Counted from the first letter of the stretch, positions 28,248 to 36,770 are shown. The stretch is 53,384 nucleotides of DNA from Anaerolineaceae bacterium (GCA_020845515.1 JADLFQ010000048.1:1-53384), one strand, 5' to 3'. Notes: generated from the sequence alone by a model not told the origin. Translations and numbers: made by a program.

Positions 28248-29096
28248 ATGGCTCCTGTGGTCATTGTTACTGACAGCAGCGCTTATTTACCAGAGGGGAT
28301 TGTCACCGCCTATCCGATTCACGTGGTTAATTTGAGCGTAAACTGGGATGGGAAAACCTATCGCGATGGTATAGATATTAAGGCAACAGAGTTCTACACC
28401 CGTCTCTCCCAATCTAAAAGCCTGCCCACTACCAGCCAGGTTTCGGCTGGCCAGTTTCAAGCTGTATTTGATGAGTTGCTCGCAGCCGGCTATGATGTGT
28501 TGGTGCTGCCAATCTCCAGCGGGATCTCAAGCACTTATCACTCCGCTGCCAGCATTGTGAACAATTACCCCGCCGGCCGTATCGCGCTGTTGGATACCAG
28601 GCTGGTTTCGATGGCGCTTGGTTTTCAAGTTCTGGCGGCAGCCCGCGCGGCTGCCGCCGGCGCCAGCCTGGAGGAATGTAAACAGGCAGCCCTTCAAGCT
28701 TATCCACGGATCGGCGTGTATTTTACGGTCTCCGACCTCAAATATCTCGCAGCCGGCGGCCGCATCAACAGCGCGAAACGCCTGCTGGGCTCCGTTCTCG
28801 ATGTCAAGCCTGTTCTGGAAATCCGGGAAGGAAAGATCGAACTCGTCAGCAGCGTGATCTCACGCCGCAAAGCGATTGAAAGAATGCTCGCGCTGGTGGA
28901 AGAGGGCATCAACGGGCGCAGCCCGGTGCGAATTTCTGCTTTCCATGCCCTGGCGGAGGAGGCCGCGCAGGAATTGTTGGAAACAGCGCGGAAACGATTT
29001 TCTCCCGTTGAGAGCATCCTGGCGGAAGTCAGCCCGGTGATCGGGTCGCATACCGGACCTGGCACCCTTTCAATTGCCTATCAAGCTGGCGGCTGA
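28248..29096 (+). CDS. DegV family fatty-acid-binding protein
   Basis: The 282-residue protein shows DegV features: VIVTDSSAYLP at the N-terminus, PTTSQVSAGQFQAVFDEL, LPISSGISSTYHSA and SDLKYLAAGGRINSAKRLLGS, ending HTGPGTLSIAYQ. DegV/FakB-like proteins bind fatty acids and in several bacteria hand them to the FakA kinase for phospholipid synthesis. No FakA-like gene lies in the window. GAGGTG precedes the ATG. It interrupts the usual run from pyrH to frr; a lipid role would fit with cdsA downstream, but no shared operon with frr is shown, since a ~200-bp gap with a palindrome separates them. Confidence 0.9.
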   Translation: MAPVVIVTDSSAYLPEGIVTAYPIHVVNLSVNWDGKTYRDGIDIKATEFYTRLSQSKSLPTTSQVSAGQFQAVFDELLAAGYDVLVLPISSGISSTYHSAASIVNNYPAGRIALLDTRLVSMALGFQVLAAARAAAAGASLEECKQAALQAYPRIGVYFTVSDLKYLAAGGRINSAKRLLGSVLDVKPVLEIREGKIELVSSVISRRKAIERMLALVEEGINGRSPVRISAFHALAEEAAQELLETARKRFSPVESILAEVSPVIGSHTGPGTLSIAYQAGG

Positions 29097-29177
29097 TCCT
29101 CAGCCGCACAACATGGGTATGGATGGACAGCCGTATCCTGTGGCATTCAACCCGCATAGCATTTTTTTAAATTTTGA

Positions 29178-29195
29178 GGTATGCTTAAGCATACC
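29178..29195. promoter_or_regulatory. Perfect 18-bp palindrome upstream of frr
   Basis: GGTATGCTTAAGCATACC is its own reverse complement and lies 98 bp before the frr start. Its length and position fit a dimeric repressor operator. No regulator gene is adjacent. A second inverted repeat (GCCGGTT at 29220-29226, AACCGGC at 29237-29243) with an A-rich loop follows and could form a leader hairpin. Confidence 0.5.
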
Positions 29196-29293
29196 GGTCG
29201 GGATGAGTGTTTTCATACAGCCGGTTAAAAAAATAAAACCGGCCGGAAAAGCTACCAATTGTAGGGATTTCACTGCATTTTAAGGAGGTTGTT

Positions 29294-29851
29294 GTGATCA
29301 AAGATACCCTGAAAGAAGCTGAAACCCGCATGAAAGGCGCCATCCAAGTGCTGGAAGATGATCTGGCGGGTATCCGCACCGGACGGGCTTCTCCCGCTTT
29401 GCTGGAGCGCTTGCAGGTGGAGTACTATGGTGCGCCGACACCGCTGCTTCAGCTTGCTTCCATCAGCGTCCCCGAACCTCGCCAGCTCCTTATCCGACCC
29501 TTCGACGCCACAACGCTCAAAGCCATCGAGCGTGCAATCCTGGCTTCAGACCTGGGCTTGACACCCAATAACGATGGGAAAACAATCCGCCTCAACCTAC
29601 CCCCCCTCACAGAAGAGCGCCGCCGGGACCTGGGCAAAGCAGTCAACAATCGCACTGAGGAAGCGCGCGTAGCCGTGCGCAATATCCGGCGGGATTTGCT
29701 GCGCGACCTGCGCGAGTTTGAACAAGAGAAGCTGATCTCCGAAGACGAACACAAGAACGGCGGAGAGGAACTGCAAAAACTGACCGACCACATGGTCAAG
29801 CAAATAGATGCGGTAGCTGAGCGCAAACAGAAAGAAATCATGGAAGTTTAA
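29294..29851 (+). CDS. frr: Ribosome recycling factor
   Basis: RRF splits post-termination ribosomes together with EF-G. The 185-residue length is canonical. Family motifs: MKGAIQVLEDDLAGIRTGRA near the N-terminus, LLQLASISVPEPRQLLIRPFD in the middle, IRLNLPPLTEERRRDL, and VRNIRRDLLRDLREF. The start is a GTG at 29294 with a strong AAGGAGG seven bases upstream. It heads the frr-uppS-cdsA run on the plus strand. Confidence 0.97.
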   Translation: MIKDTLKEAETRMKGAIQVLEDDLAGIRTGRASPALLERLQVEYYGAPTPLLQLASISVPEPRQLLIRPFDATTLKAIERAILASDLGLTPNNDGKTIRLNLPPLTEERRRDLGKAVNNRTEEARVAVRNIRRDLLRDLREFEQEKLISEDEHKNGGEELQKLTDHMVKQIDAVAERKQKEIMEV

Positions 29852-29863
29852 AACCTCGCCAGC

Positions 29864-30631
29864 ATGGATCCCGATAAAAACTACAAGCCCCTCACAAAAA
29901 TACCCACCCATATTGCCGTGATCATGGATGGCAACGGGCGCTGGGCACGCGCCCGCGGGTTGCCTCGCCTGGCAGGGCACCGCGCCGGCACTGAGAACCT
30001 GCGCCGCGTGATCGCCGCCTGCGTGGAGTTTGGCATTCAATATTTAACCATCTATGCTTTTTCCACGGAGAACTGGGAACGCCCGCAAGAAGAAGTCAGC
30101 GGACTGATGTTAATTGTGGAAGATGTGATTGACCGCGAACTTGAGGAGTTGAACCGTCAGGGTGTCCAGCTTCGACATATTGGCCATCTTGAACGCCTGA
30201 AACCGAAGCTGCAAAAAAAAGTGCTCAAAGCCATCGAGAAAACAAAAGACAATAACCGCTTGATCCTCAACATTGCGTTTAACTACGGCGGCCGCGACGA
30301 AATCACTTGTGCAATTCGCAGCATGATTGCCGACGGCATAAAAGCGGAAGAGGTAACCGCGGAGTTGGTTGGAAAATACCTCTTCACCCGCGATATTCCG
30401 GATCCTGATATCATCATCCGCACATCCGGCGAAATGCGCATCAGCAATTTTATGATCTGGCAAGCCGCCTATGCGGAATGGTACGTGACCCCAACCTTTT
30501 GGCCGGATTTTGACAAAGACGAGCTTTATAAGGCAGTGGTTGATTATGCTCACCGGGAGCGCCGCTACGGGCGCGTCCTGGAACCTTCGGAGTGCGTACC
30601 AGATGCTGACGAAACGTCTCCTCGTTGTTAA
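29864..30631 (+). CDS. uppS: Isoprenyl transferase (undecaprenyl pyrophosphate synthase type)
   Basis: This is a cis-prenyltransferase that extends farnesyl-PP with isopentenyl-PP to the C55 carrier lipid used in wall and glycan synthesis. The signature HIAVIMDGNGRWARARGLPR near residue 15 contains the catalytic Asp. Further motifs are YAFSTENWERP, LNIAFNYGGRDEI and PDIIIRTSGEMRISNFM. The 255-residue length is normal. It begins 12 bp after frr and overlaps the start of cdsA by 29 bp, indicating tight coupling. Confidence 0.96.
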   Translation: MDPDKNYKPLTKIPTHIAVIMDGNGRWARARGLPRLAGHRAGTENLRRVIAACVEFGIQYLTIYAFSTENWERPQEEVSGLMLIVEDVIDRELEELNRQGVQLRHIGHLERLKPKLQKKVLKAIEKTKDNNRLILNIAFNYGGRDEITCAIRSMIADGIKAEEVTAELVGKYLFTRDIPDPDIIIRTSGEMRISNFMIWQAAYAEWYVTPTFWPDFDKDELYKAVVDYAHRERRYGRVLEPSECVPDADETSPRC

Positions 30632-31409
30632 TATCTTAATCCCCGTTCTGATTCTTTTCATTGTAGCTGGAGGCTGGCCCTATACTCTGTTAATCTCAGC
30701 AGCCCTGGCTCTGGCCGCATGGGAATACGGCCGGATTTTTCATACCGGGGGCTATTCCCCTTCCCGCGGGCTCCTCATTGCCGGTGTGCTGGCTTTATCG
30801 CTTGGGCGTGCTGTATGGGGATTTCAATACGTTGATCTCATTCTGGGCGCTCTTGTGCTGGCGGCGATGACTGTACATGTGTTGGCTTATGAGCGCGGGA
30901 AGACACAATCTGCAGTAGATCTGGGCATTACGCTTGGCGGCATTCTCTATCTCGGTTGGCTTGGCGCTTACCTCATCTCGCTCCGCAATATGCCGGATGG
31001 ATTGTGGTGGACGCTGCTGGCACTGCCTTCGGTCTGGCTGGCTGATAGCGGCGCTTACCTCTTCGGGCGACGTTTTGGCAAGCATAAGCTTGCACCCCGC
31101 CTCAGCCCCAACAAAACCTGGGAGGGGTACCTGGGGGGGATCTTCATGGGCGTAGTTACCACGACCCTGCTGGCATGGCTTTGGCAATTGCGCGCTCCGG
31201 CAGTTACACCCTTGGTGGGTTTGGCCATCGGTCTGGCAGTTGCAATTTTGACCCCCCTGGGCGATTTGGGAGAAAGCATGTTCAAGCGCCAGTTCGGGTT
31301 GAAGGATTCAGGCAATCTCCTGCCCGGTCATGGCGGAATGATGGATCGGATTGATTCCTGGTTGTGGGCAGGAATAATCTGCTATTATCTCATTATCGGA
31401 TTAGGATAA
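30603..31409 (+). CDS. cdsA: Phosphatidate cytidylyltransferase
   Basis: CdsA makes CDP-diacylglycerol from phosphatidic acid and CTP at the cytoplasmic membrane. The C-terminal signature is present: LGDLGESMFKRQFGLKDSGN, then PGHGGMMDRIDS. About seven to eight hydrophobic helices cover the 268 residues. I chose the ATG at 30603 (MLTKRLLVVN), where the first helix begins; upstream in-frame starts back to 30510 lie deep inside uppS and have no family resemblance. The usual next gene of the cluster, dxr, is absent; fructose bisphosphatase follows instead. Confidence 0.94.
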   Translation: MLTKRLLVVNILIPVLILFIVAGGWPYTLLISAALALAAWEYGRIFHTGGYSPSRGLLIAGVLALSLGRAVWGFQYVDLILGALVLAAMTVHVLAYERGKTQSAVDLGITLGGILYLGWLGAYLISLRNMPDGLWWTLLALPSVWLADSGAYLFGRRFGKHKLAPRLSPNKTWEGYLGGIFMGVVTTTLLAWLWQLRAPAVTPLVGLAIGLAVAILTPLGDLGESMFKRQFGLKDSGNLLPGHGGMMDRIDSWLWAGIICYYLIIGLG

Positions 31410-31410
31410 T

Positions 31411-31430
31411 CCCCGCGCTGGTTCGCGGGG
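31411..31430. promoter_or_regulatory. GC-rich hairpin between cdsA and fructose bisphosphatase genes
   Basis: CCCCGCG at 31411-31417 pairs with CGCGGGG at 31424-31430 around CTGGTT. No T-run follows, so it is a weak terminator at best; it may act as an mRNA-processing or stability element. Confidence 0.4.
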
Positions 31431-31458
31431 AAACAAACATCAATTCAGGAGAGTGAAA

Positions 31459-32448
31459 ATGAACAGCTTTGCACATCCTACTCGTAATCTGGCACTTGAA
31501 CTGGTTCGTGTAACCGAAGCAGCGGCTCTGGCTGCCGGACGGTATATGGGTCGGGGCGACAAAATTGCCGCCGACCAGGCTGCCGTGAATGCCATGCGAT
31601 TGATCTTGAATACCGTGCAGATGGATGGGATTATCGTAATTGGCGAAGGCGAGAAGGATGAAGCGCCGATGCTTTTTAACGGTGAACGCCTTGGCACAGG
31701 CGACAAGCCGGAAGTGGATATCGCCGTAGATCCCATTGATGGCACCCGCCCGCTGGCATTTGGCCGTTCCGGGTCAATCTCGACGGTGGCGCTGGCGCCG
31801 CGCGGCACGATGTTTAATCCCGGGCCGATCGTTTATATGCACAAAATCGCCGTAGGACCCCAGGCGCGCGGCGCGATTGATATCAACGCGCCGGTCGGCG
31901 TCAATCTGCACAATATCGCCCGCGCCATGTCTGTGGATGTTGACGATCTGGTTGTGGTGATCCTGGACCGCCCGCGCCACGAGCAGTTAATCGCAGATGT
32001 ACGCCGCTGCGGAGCGCGTATTCGCCTCATCCATGATGGCGATGTGGCCGGCGCTTTAATGACCGCCGACCCGGATTCAAATATTGATGTACTCATGGGA
32101 ATTGGCGGCACTCCGGAGGGTGTGCTTGCGGCTTGCGCACTGCGCGCTACCGGCGGGGAAATGCAAGGAAAATTATACGCCCGCGACGATAAAGACTACC
32201 AGGCGGGCAGAGATGCCGGCTACGACTTTGACAGGGTGTTAATGATCGAAGACCTGGTATCCTCTGATGATGTCTTCTTCGCGGCGACCGGCCTGACCAC
32301 CGGCGAACTCCTTAAGGGTGTCACCTATTTTGCCGATGGCGCACGCACCGAGAGCCTCGTTATGCGCGGGCTGACCGGCACCACCCGGCGCATCAGTGCC
32401 ACGCACAGCCTGAAAAAACTCGACTTGGTCAGTTCCATCCATTACTAA
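31459..32448 (+). CDS. glpX: Class II fructose-1,6-bisphosphatase (GlpX type)
   Basis: GlpX hydrolyses fructose-1,6-bisphosphate in gluconeogenesis. The 329-residue protein has IIVIGEGEKDEAPML, DIAVDPIDGTRPLAFGRSGS and MGIGGTPEGVLAACAL, covering the metal and substrate sites of the Li-sensitive phosphatase fold. The stretch after DPIDGT reads RPLAFGRSGS where many GlpX proteins have TT.TAKG, a local variation. The ATG at 31459 is preferred over a GTG at 31453 because AGGAG lies 7 bp upstream of the ATG. A strong terminator follows. Confidence 0.92.
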   Translation: MNSFAHPTRNLALELVRVTEAAALAAGRYMGRGDKIAADQAAVNAMRLILNTVQMDGIIVIGEGEKDEAPMLFNGERLGTGDKPEVDIAVDPIDGTRPLAFGRSGSISTVALAPRGTMFNPGPIVYMHKIAVGPQARGAIDINAPVGVNLHNIARAMSVDVDDLVVVILDRPRHEQLIADVRRCGARIRLIHDGDVAGALMTADPDSNIDVLMGIGGTPEGVLAACALRATGGEMQGKLYARDDKDYQAGRDAGYDFDRVLMIEDLVSSDDVFFAATGLTTGELLKGVTYFADGARTESLVMRGLTGTTRRISATHSLKKLDLVSSIHY

Positions 32449-32458
32449 CCACGTAACA

Positions 32459-32494
32459 AAGCGGAGCGCCCAAAACATTTTGGGCGCTCCGCTT
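32459..32494. terminator. Strong bidirectional terminator
   Basis: AAGCGGAGCGCCCAAAA and its complement (32459-32475 and 32478-32494) form a very stable hairpin with a minimal loop, between the convergent glpX and M28 peptidase genes; the plus-strand side continues ATTTTGTTG. Confidence 0.85.
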
Positions 32495-32506
32495 ATTTTG
32501 TTGTGT

Positions 32507-33679
32507 TTATACGAACAGCCGGATCAATTTTTCGGTCAGATCCACGGCTTCTTCCAGTTTTTCCGGGCTGATCCATTCCAAATTGTCATCCGGTGTGTGC
32601 GCAAAGTCCAAGTTCAACAGCCCGCCCTGGCTGATTGCCAGGGTAGGGATGCCGTGTGGGTAGAACCAGGAATGGTCGCTGGCAGGCCAGGGTTCGGTCT
32701 GCATGGCGCCGGGGAACTGACGGATGACTGCCCGGGCGGCTTGTTCGATCGCCGCCGGAACTTCGAAAAAGGCCACCGTGGTGGTCTTAAGGGCATGACC
32801 GATGCCATCCAGGTTGATGGCGGCAAGAATATCCTCGGCGGGCCGGTCAAAGCGGTTGATATAAGCCTGGTCAACCGACATGCTGTATTCTTCACCGCCG
32901 AAGAATACCAATTCGACCGGCACGGACGGGCTTTCCGCCAGGCTTTCGGCCAGCGTCAGCAGCGCGCCTGCACCGCTGGCATTATCCCACGCGCCGGGGG
33001 TGTCAATTTTTGTGTCATAGTGTGCGCAAAGCACAATCCGCTTTCCAGCCGCGGAGGTGCGGCGCGCGATCAGGTTCTTTGCCTTCCCGGCTTTGCTCTG
33101 GCTGCAAATTTTCACGCTCACGGTCTGCCCAGCCGACCGGATCAGCCGTAAGCCCTCTCCGGCCGGTACTGTAACCGAAGGGATGGTGAACTGGCAGTCT
33201 TCAATCAGTGCCCAGCGTTTGTGCAACTGCGGGTGAACGGCGATGATGGCAGGCGGGCGTTTTTCCTCCAGCGCCTGAACAACCCGGTGGTCATTCTCAC
33301 TGGCATAGAAAGCTTCTTTTACAGTCAGCGGTTCCCGCGTCAGGTAGCCGTAAAGCACAGGGATGCAGCAGGTAAGATCAGCCGCCTCCAGTTCGGCCAG
33401 CGTCCCAAGCGGAACGAGGGGCGCTGCCGCATGGCAGGGCGGGGAGAAAACATTGGGAATGGCATCCATGGGCTTGCCGTCCAGTTCCAAGCGGGTTTCT
33501 TCTGCAAACCAGTATGGAAAGTCAATCGCCTGGGCTTCCACATCAAGGCCACATTTTTCCAAAACTTCACGAATATAGCCGCCGGCGGTATGGTAGCCCG
33601 GCGCGGCGATCATGCGGCATCCAATTTCCCCTGCCAGATGTTGGACGTGTTCATAGACTCTTTTGCCGAAATTTTTCAT
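32507..33679 (-). CDS. M28-family metallopeptidase
   Basis: The 390-residue protein has the di-zinc ligands of M28 aminopeptidase-like enzymes in order: AHYDTK (His, Asp), DNASGAG (bridging Asp), GGEEYS (catalytic and metal Glu), NLDGIGH (Asp) and DFAHTPDD (His). Between residues ~75 and 200 lies an inserted region resembling a protease-associated domain. It has no signal peptide, so it is likely cytoplasmic or non-classically exported. Substrate is probably an N-terminal residue of peptides, not defined. The ATG at 33679 has AGGGG upstream. It is a single-gene unit. Confidence 0.88.
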   Translation of the reverse strand: MKNFGKRVYEHVQHLAGEIGCRMIAAPGYHTAGGYIREVLEKCGLDVEAQAIDFPYWFAEETRLELDGKPMDAIPNVFSPPCHAAAPLVPLGTLAELEAADLTCCIPVLYGYLTREPLTVKEAFYASENDHRVVQALEEKRPPAIIAVHPQLHKRWALIEDCQFTIPSVTVPAGEGLRLIRSAGQTVSVKICSQSKAGKAKNLIARRTSAAGKRIVLCAHYDTKIDTPGAWDNASGAGALLTLAESLAESPSVPVELVFFGGEEYSMSVDQAYINRFDRPAEDILAAINLDGIGHALKTTTVAFFEVPAAIEQAARAVIRQFPGAMQTEPWPASDHSWFYPHGIPTLAISQGGLLNLDFAHTPDDNLEWISPEKLEEAVDLTEKLIRLFV

Positions 33680-33831
33680 GGATAACCCCTGTTCTGGCGA
33701 GTGAATGCCGGGGCGGCATTTGAGACTGCCGGTTGCGTGCCGCCTGTCATCAGGCAGCGGCGCGCGGGTTCAAAAGGTGCTTCCTGGCACCCTCTGATTA
33801 TACAGGAATCGGGATGGACTACTTAAACAAA

Positions 33832-33856
33832 AGCAGCCCCCGGTGAGGGGGCTGCT
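33832..33856 (-). terminator. Intrinsic terminator of the SIMPL-domain gene
   Basis: AGCAGCCCCC and GGGGGCTGCT pair around five bases, followed on the minus strand by TTTTGTTT, 15 bp after the stop at 33871. Confidence 0.85.
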
Positions 33857-33870
33857 CGCTTGGGCTAATG

Positions 33871-34599
33871 TTACCGGATCGTGTAGGTGATATCTGCGTT
33901 GACCGTGAGCACGAGCTGCCCGGATGAGACCGGAACATCAGCGGCTGCAGAAACTCCACCATACCCCTTACCTTCAAACACGGGAACAGGGCTGCCAGCC
34001 GTATAGGTGCTGACCATAAGGATCTCTCCTAATTCCACGGAGGCGGCTTGCGCAATTTGCTGCGCGGTGTTCTGGGCATCTTGAACGGCAGCCTTACGGG
34101 CATCTGCCAGCGCGGCCTGCTTGTCGGTTACATCAAACTGGATGCTGTTGATGTTGTTTGCCCCGGCGCTGACAACTGCATCCAGCATCTCGCCGAGCCT
34201 GTCCAGTTTGCGCACGGTGACGATGACCACATTGTCAACAACATAATCCGTCTGGGTGATCTCTCCGGTGGGACCATATTGCGGCTGCGGGTACACATTG
34301 AACGCACTCGTCTGGATATCTTTGGCTTCAACGCCCATGCCGGTCAGCACTTTCGAAATAGCCTGTGCCTGCGCGTTATTTTCGCGCAGTGCAACGCCCA
34401 CTTCACTCGCCCGGCTTTGCACACCCACACTGATATAAGCCAGGTCGGGAACAAGGTAAGCCACCCCTGTCCCGGAGGCGGAAATCGAGCGTTGGGCGGC
34501 CTCTTTCGCAGCCGGCGCCGGGATAACCGTCCCACAAGCCGCTAAACCAAGCGCCAGCATCAGGCTGATAAGGACAACCAGGTGTTTTTTTGAAATCAT
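33871..34599 (-). CDS. SIMPL-domain (DUF541) lipoprotein
   Basis: The 242-residue protein has a lipoprotein signal ending LGLAAC (Cys about residue 22) and one SIMPL/DUF541 domain: ISASGTGVAYLVPDLAYISV, NAQAQAISKVLTGMGVEAKD, then DYVVDNVVIVTVRKLDRLGE and a long helix DARKAAVQDAQNTAQQIAQA. SIMPL proteins form oligomeric periplasmic or surface assemblies (BP26/OMP28, YggE) linked to oxidative stress; the reaction, if any, is unknown. AAGGAG precedes the ATG at 34599. It marks the left edge of core-like sequence before the AT-rich accessory region. Confidence 0.88.
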   Translation of the reverse strand: MISKKHLVVLISLMLALGLAACGTVIPAPAAKEAAQRSISASGTGVAYLVPDLAYISVGVQSRASEVGVALRENNAQAQAISKVLTGMGVEAKDIQTSAFNVYPQPQYGPTGEITQTDYVVDNVVIVTVRKLDRLGEMLDAVVSAGANNINSIQFDVTDKQAALADARKAAVQDAQNTAQQIAQAASVELGEILMVSTYTAGSPVPVFEGKGYGGVSAAADVPVSSGQLVLTVNADITYTIR

Positions 34600-34679
34600 T
34601 GTATTCTTCTCCTTCTTGAATTGATGGTTTTAAACAAGTAGACGATTTGCCGAAAAAAAAGTTCCTGGGAAATTTTTTA

Positions 34680-34725
34680 AACAGTTTTAGGAATCATGAC
34701 AGTTCTCATTTTTTACTAAACTGTT
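34680..34725. repeat. Imperfect inverted repeat at the start of the AT-rich region
   Basis: AACAGTTTTAG at 34680-34690 and CTAAACTGTT at 34716-34725 form an inverted repeat with one bulge around a 25-nt loop. It lies where base composition drops towards AT, immediately before the DJ-1 pseudogene. It may be a small-element end or a hairpin; no target duplication was recognised. Confidence 0.35.
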
Positions 34726-34799
34726 ATTGATCAAGGAAATTGAGGGCAATTTCAAACCCGCTTTATATTGAAGATATACCTCGTGGCCAAAAGAAGGCA

Positions 34800-35307
34800 G
34801 AAATAAATATTGTACATATTGTTTATATCGGTGAAAAGGAATTGCCCTTCTTAAAAGAAGAGCTAAAAAAGAAGGGCATGAGACAGTTATTGCAAGCATC
34901 GTCAAGGGAATCTGTCCTGGCTCCCGTGGTGGATTTGCGACTACAACATTGACTCTGAATGAAGTACAAACAGGAGATTATGACGCCGTTGTTTTTGTGG
35001 GCGGCGGTGGGTCAAAGATGTACTTTGCCAACGAAGGCATCTTACTTATCGCCCGAGAAATGTACAAAAGAGAAACAGTTGTTGCGGCTATTTGTCTTGC
35101 TCCGGTGATTCTGGCAAATGCTGGAATTCTAAAAGGAAAAAATGCCACTGTTGCGGGAACTGAAGCCAGGACGATGGAGAACAAGGGACAAGATATACAG
35201 GGCCTGGGGTTGCTGTAGACGGGAATATTGTTACAGGGAATGCCTCCAAGAGTTCAAGGCTATTTGGACAAAAAATCAACGAGCTGTCGAAGGCGCGTGG
35301 TCTTTGA
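34800..35307 (+). pseudogene. Decayed DJ-1/PfpI family gene, at least two frameshifts
   Basis: Pieces of a DJ-1/PfpI protein can be read in successive frames: KELPFLKEELKKKG, then (shift near 34872) GHETVIASIVKGICPG through DYDAVVFVGGGGSKMYF and VVAAICLAPVILANAGIL with the nucleophile-elbow Cys, then (shift near 35185) YTGPGVAVDGNIVTG to a stop at 35305-35307. Each piece aligns in order with the family, so the intact gene would have encoded about 170 residues of a glyoxalase/deglycase-like or protease-like protein. The N-terminal strand is also unclear. The sequence is more AT-rich than its surroundings, suggesting it was acquired. Assembly indels are an alternative to true decay. Confidence 0.8.
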
Positions 35308-35481
35308 GTCTGATGTAAAATTTCAGCATGTCAGTAATTTCGTCTGTTATCCACCATCGTGCCTTGCGTTCCGCGAGTGCTCCTGACAAAGTGTTCTCAG
35401 GACAGGATATATGTCCTACCTTTCGCATCGGTGAGCGGTTGGCGCACATATTGGACAATTCGGAGGTGAAGCGCTTCGCCA

Positions 35482-36153
35482 ATGAAAAAACTCATTGACG
35501 GCATCCATCGTTTTCAGTCCGGCATCTTTGAGGGGAAGAAGGAGTTGTTCGAGCGTCTCGCCAAGAGGCAAGAGCCGGACGCTCTGTTTATAACCTGTTC
35601 CGACAGCCGCGTCAGTCCGACGCTCCTGACTCAGACCGTCCCGGGCGACCTCTTCATTCTTCGCAACGCCGGCAACCTCATTCCGCCCTATGGTCCGCTT
35701 CACGGCGCGGAAGCCGCTGCCATCGAATATGCCATCGAAGTCCTGGCGGTCAAGGATGTCATCGTCTGCGGCCACACCTATTGCGGCGCCATGAAAGCAG
35801 TGTTGGATCCGGCCTCGCTGGACCGCTTGCCGGCAATGAAGGGCTGGCTGACGTACGCCGAGGCCACAAGACGGGTGATGGACACGCACTATGAAGATCT
35901 GTCGAATGAGGACAGGCTGGAGGTCTGCATCGAAGAAAACGTGCTTGTGCAGATCGAGAATCTGAAGACGCACCCCTCGGTTTTGGCGGCAATGTCGCGT
36001 GGAACCCTGCGGCTCCACGCGTGGGTCTACGAGATCGAGAGCGGCAACGTAATGGCCTTCGACGACCAGACCGGCCAATATCTCCCGGTCGCGGAGGCGG
36101 GCCGCGGTGTTGCCGAGCGCCCGGATCGCCTGTCGCCAAACCGCGAGATCTGA
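35482..36153 (+). CDS. Beta-class carbonic anhydrase
   Basis: Beta carbonic anhydrase interconverts CO2 and bicarbonate using one zinc ion. The 223-residue protein has the zinc ligands C39, H98 and C101 (TCSDSRVSP, GHTYCGA) and the catalytic dyad D41/R43. RNAGNLIPPYGPLHGAEAA is typical of the bacterial clade. GGAGGTG lies about 14 bp before the ATG at 35482. The stop TGA at 36151-36153 is followed in the same frame by the next open frame (see there). It could supply bicarbonate for carboxylases; no carboxylase or SulP transporter is adjacent. Confidence 0.93.
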   Translation: MKKLIDGIHRFQSGIFEGKKELFERLAKRQEPDALFITCSDSRVSPTLLTQTVPGDLFILRNAGNLIPPYGPLHGAEAAAIEYAIEVLAVKDVIVCGHTYCGAMKAVLDPASLDRLPAMKGWLTYAEATRRVMDTHYEDLSNEDRLEVCIEENVLVQIENLKTHPSVLAAMSRGTLRLHAWVYEIESGNVMAFDDQTGQYLPVAEAGRGVAERPDRLSPNREI

Positions 36154-36180
36154 CCGGGATGCTCCAGGTCCGAGTACGAG

Positions 36181-36705
36181 TTGGGCTGGGAGCGCTACGC
36201 TCTTCAAACACCCATCCAACCGGTGACCGTTGTGATTGACCGGGCGCGTTGCCTGGCAACCGTCAAGACTCAAGATCGAGAGATCGTACTGCGCGACGTT
36301 CCAGTAGGCGAAAGTCCCTACAGCCTGCTCCAGCAGGTAAACGCTGTTCTTGCGCAAAGCTGCCAGCCCTTTGTGGCCTGGCGTCTGGAGTGGGTCAGCG
36401 GCGCCATAGTACCCGCGGAGGAAGGCGACTTCATCACCGAACTGGCACGTGAAATGCTGCGCGGTGCTGAGCTGGACGATTTGCAGTCGCTCTTTGCCGA
36501 CAAGATGCGGGTATCAAGCCCGCCGATGGGCAGCCTGACTGAAATTAGCCCGGCGCTGGTCCCCGTGAGTCCCAAGACCTGGCTGGAATGGGCGCTGAAA
36601 CACCAAGCGGCTAAAATCGCTGCTGGTAGAAGGTCGTCAGGTAAACGGAGCAATACTGTACAGCCAGGCCAGTTGTCAACTTGGAGTAACCTGAAGGAGG
36701 AATAA
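36181..36705 (+). CDS. Unknown protein downstream of carbonic anhydrase
   Basis: I do not recognise this 174-residue frame. It starts at a TTG (36181), the only start codon I find upstream in frame, with no strong Shine-Dalgarno, so the start is uncertain. It is in the same frame as the carbonic anhydrase and would continue from it if the TGA at 36151 were read through. The first ~110 residues look like a compact alpha/beta domain (VTVVIDRARCLATVKTQDRE, then GESPYSLLQQVNAVLAQ); the last ~60 residues are low-complexity and basic, which suggests decay or a disordered tail. The first hairpin repeat copy follows 31 bp after the stop. It may be a remnant of a larger gene. Confidence 0.45.
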   Translation: MGWERYALQTPIQPVTVVIDRARCLATVKTQDREIVLRDVPVGESPYSLLQQVNAVLAQSCQPFVAWRLEWVSGAIVPAEEGDFITELAREMLRGAELDDLQSLFADKMRVSSPPMGSLTEISPALVPVSPKTWLEWALKHQAAKIAAGRRSSGKRSNTVQPGQLSTWSNLKEE

Positions 36706-36735
36706 CCAAACCACAGAGACATCTCACAATCAACG

Positions 36736-36770
36736 CTCCGGTTCTGACATCATGGATGTCAGAACCGGAG
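36736..36770. repeat. Dispersed hairpin repeat, copy 1
   Basis: CTCCGGTTCTGACATC (36736-36751), ATG loop, GATGTCAGAACCGGAG (36755-36770): a perfect 16-bp stem. The flanking ACAATCAACG is shared with copy 2. It is followed by TTTCCTTTATA, so it could also terminate transcription from the upstream frame. Confidence 0.85.

Noticed and set aside
35328..35498. 57-codon frame overlapping the carbonic anhydrase start
   Set aside because: Short, no recognisable family and no convincing ribosome-binding site; left as uncertain, most likely spurious.
36151..36153. TGA as selenocysteine codon
   Set aside because: The carbonic anhydrase is full length without it, and no SECIS-like hairpin or catalytic context is evident after the TGA.
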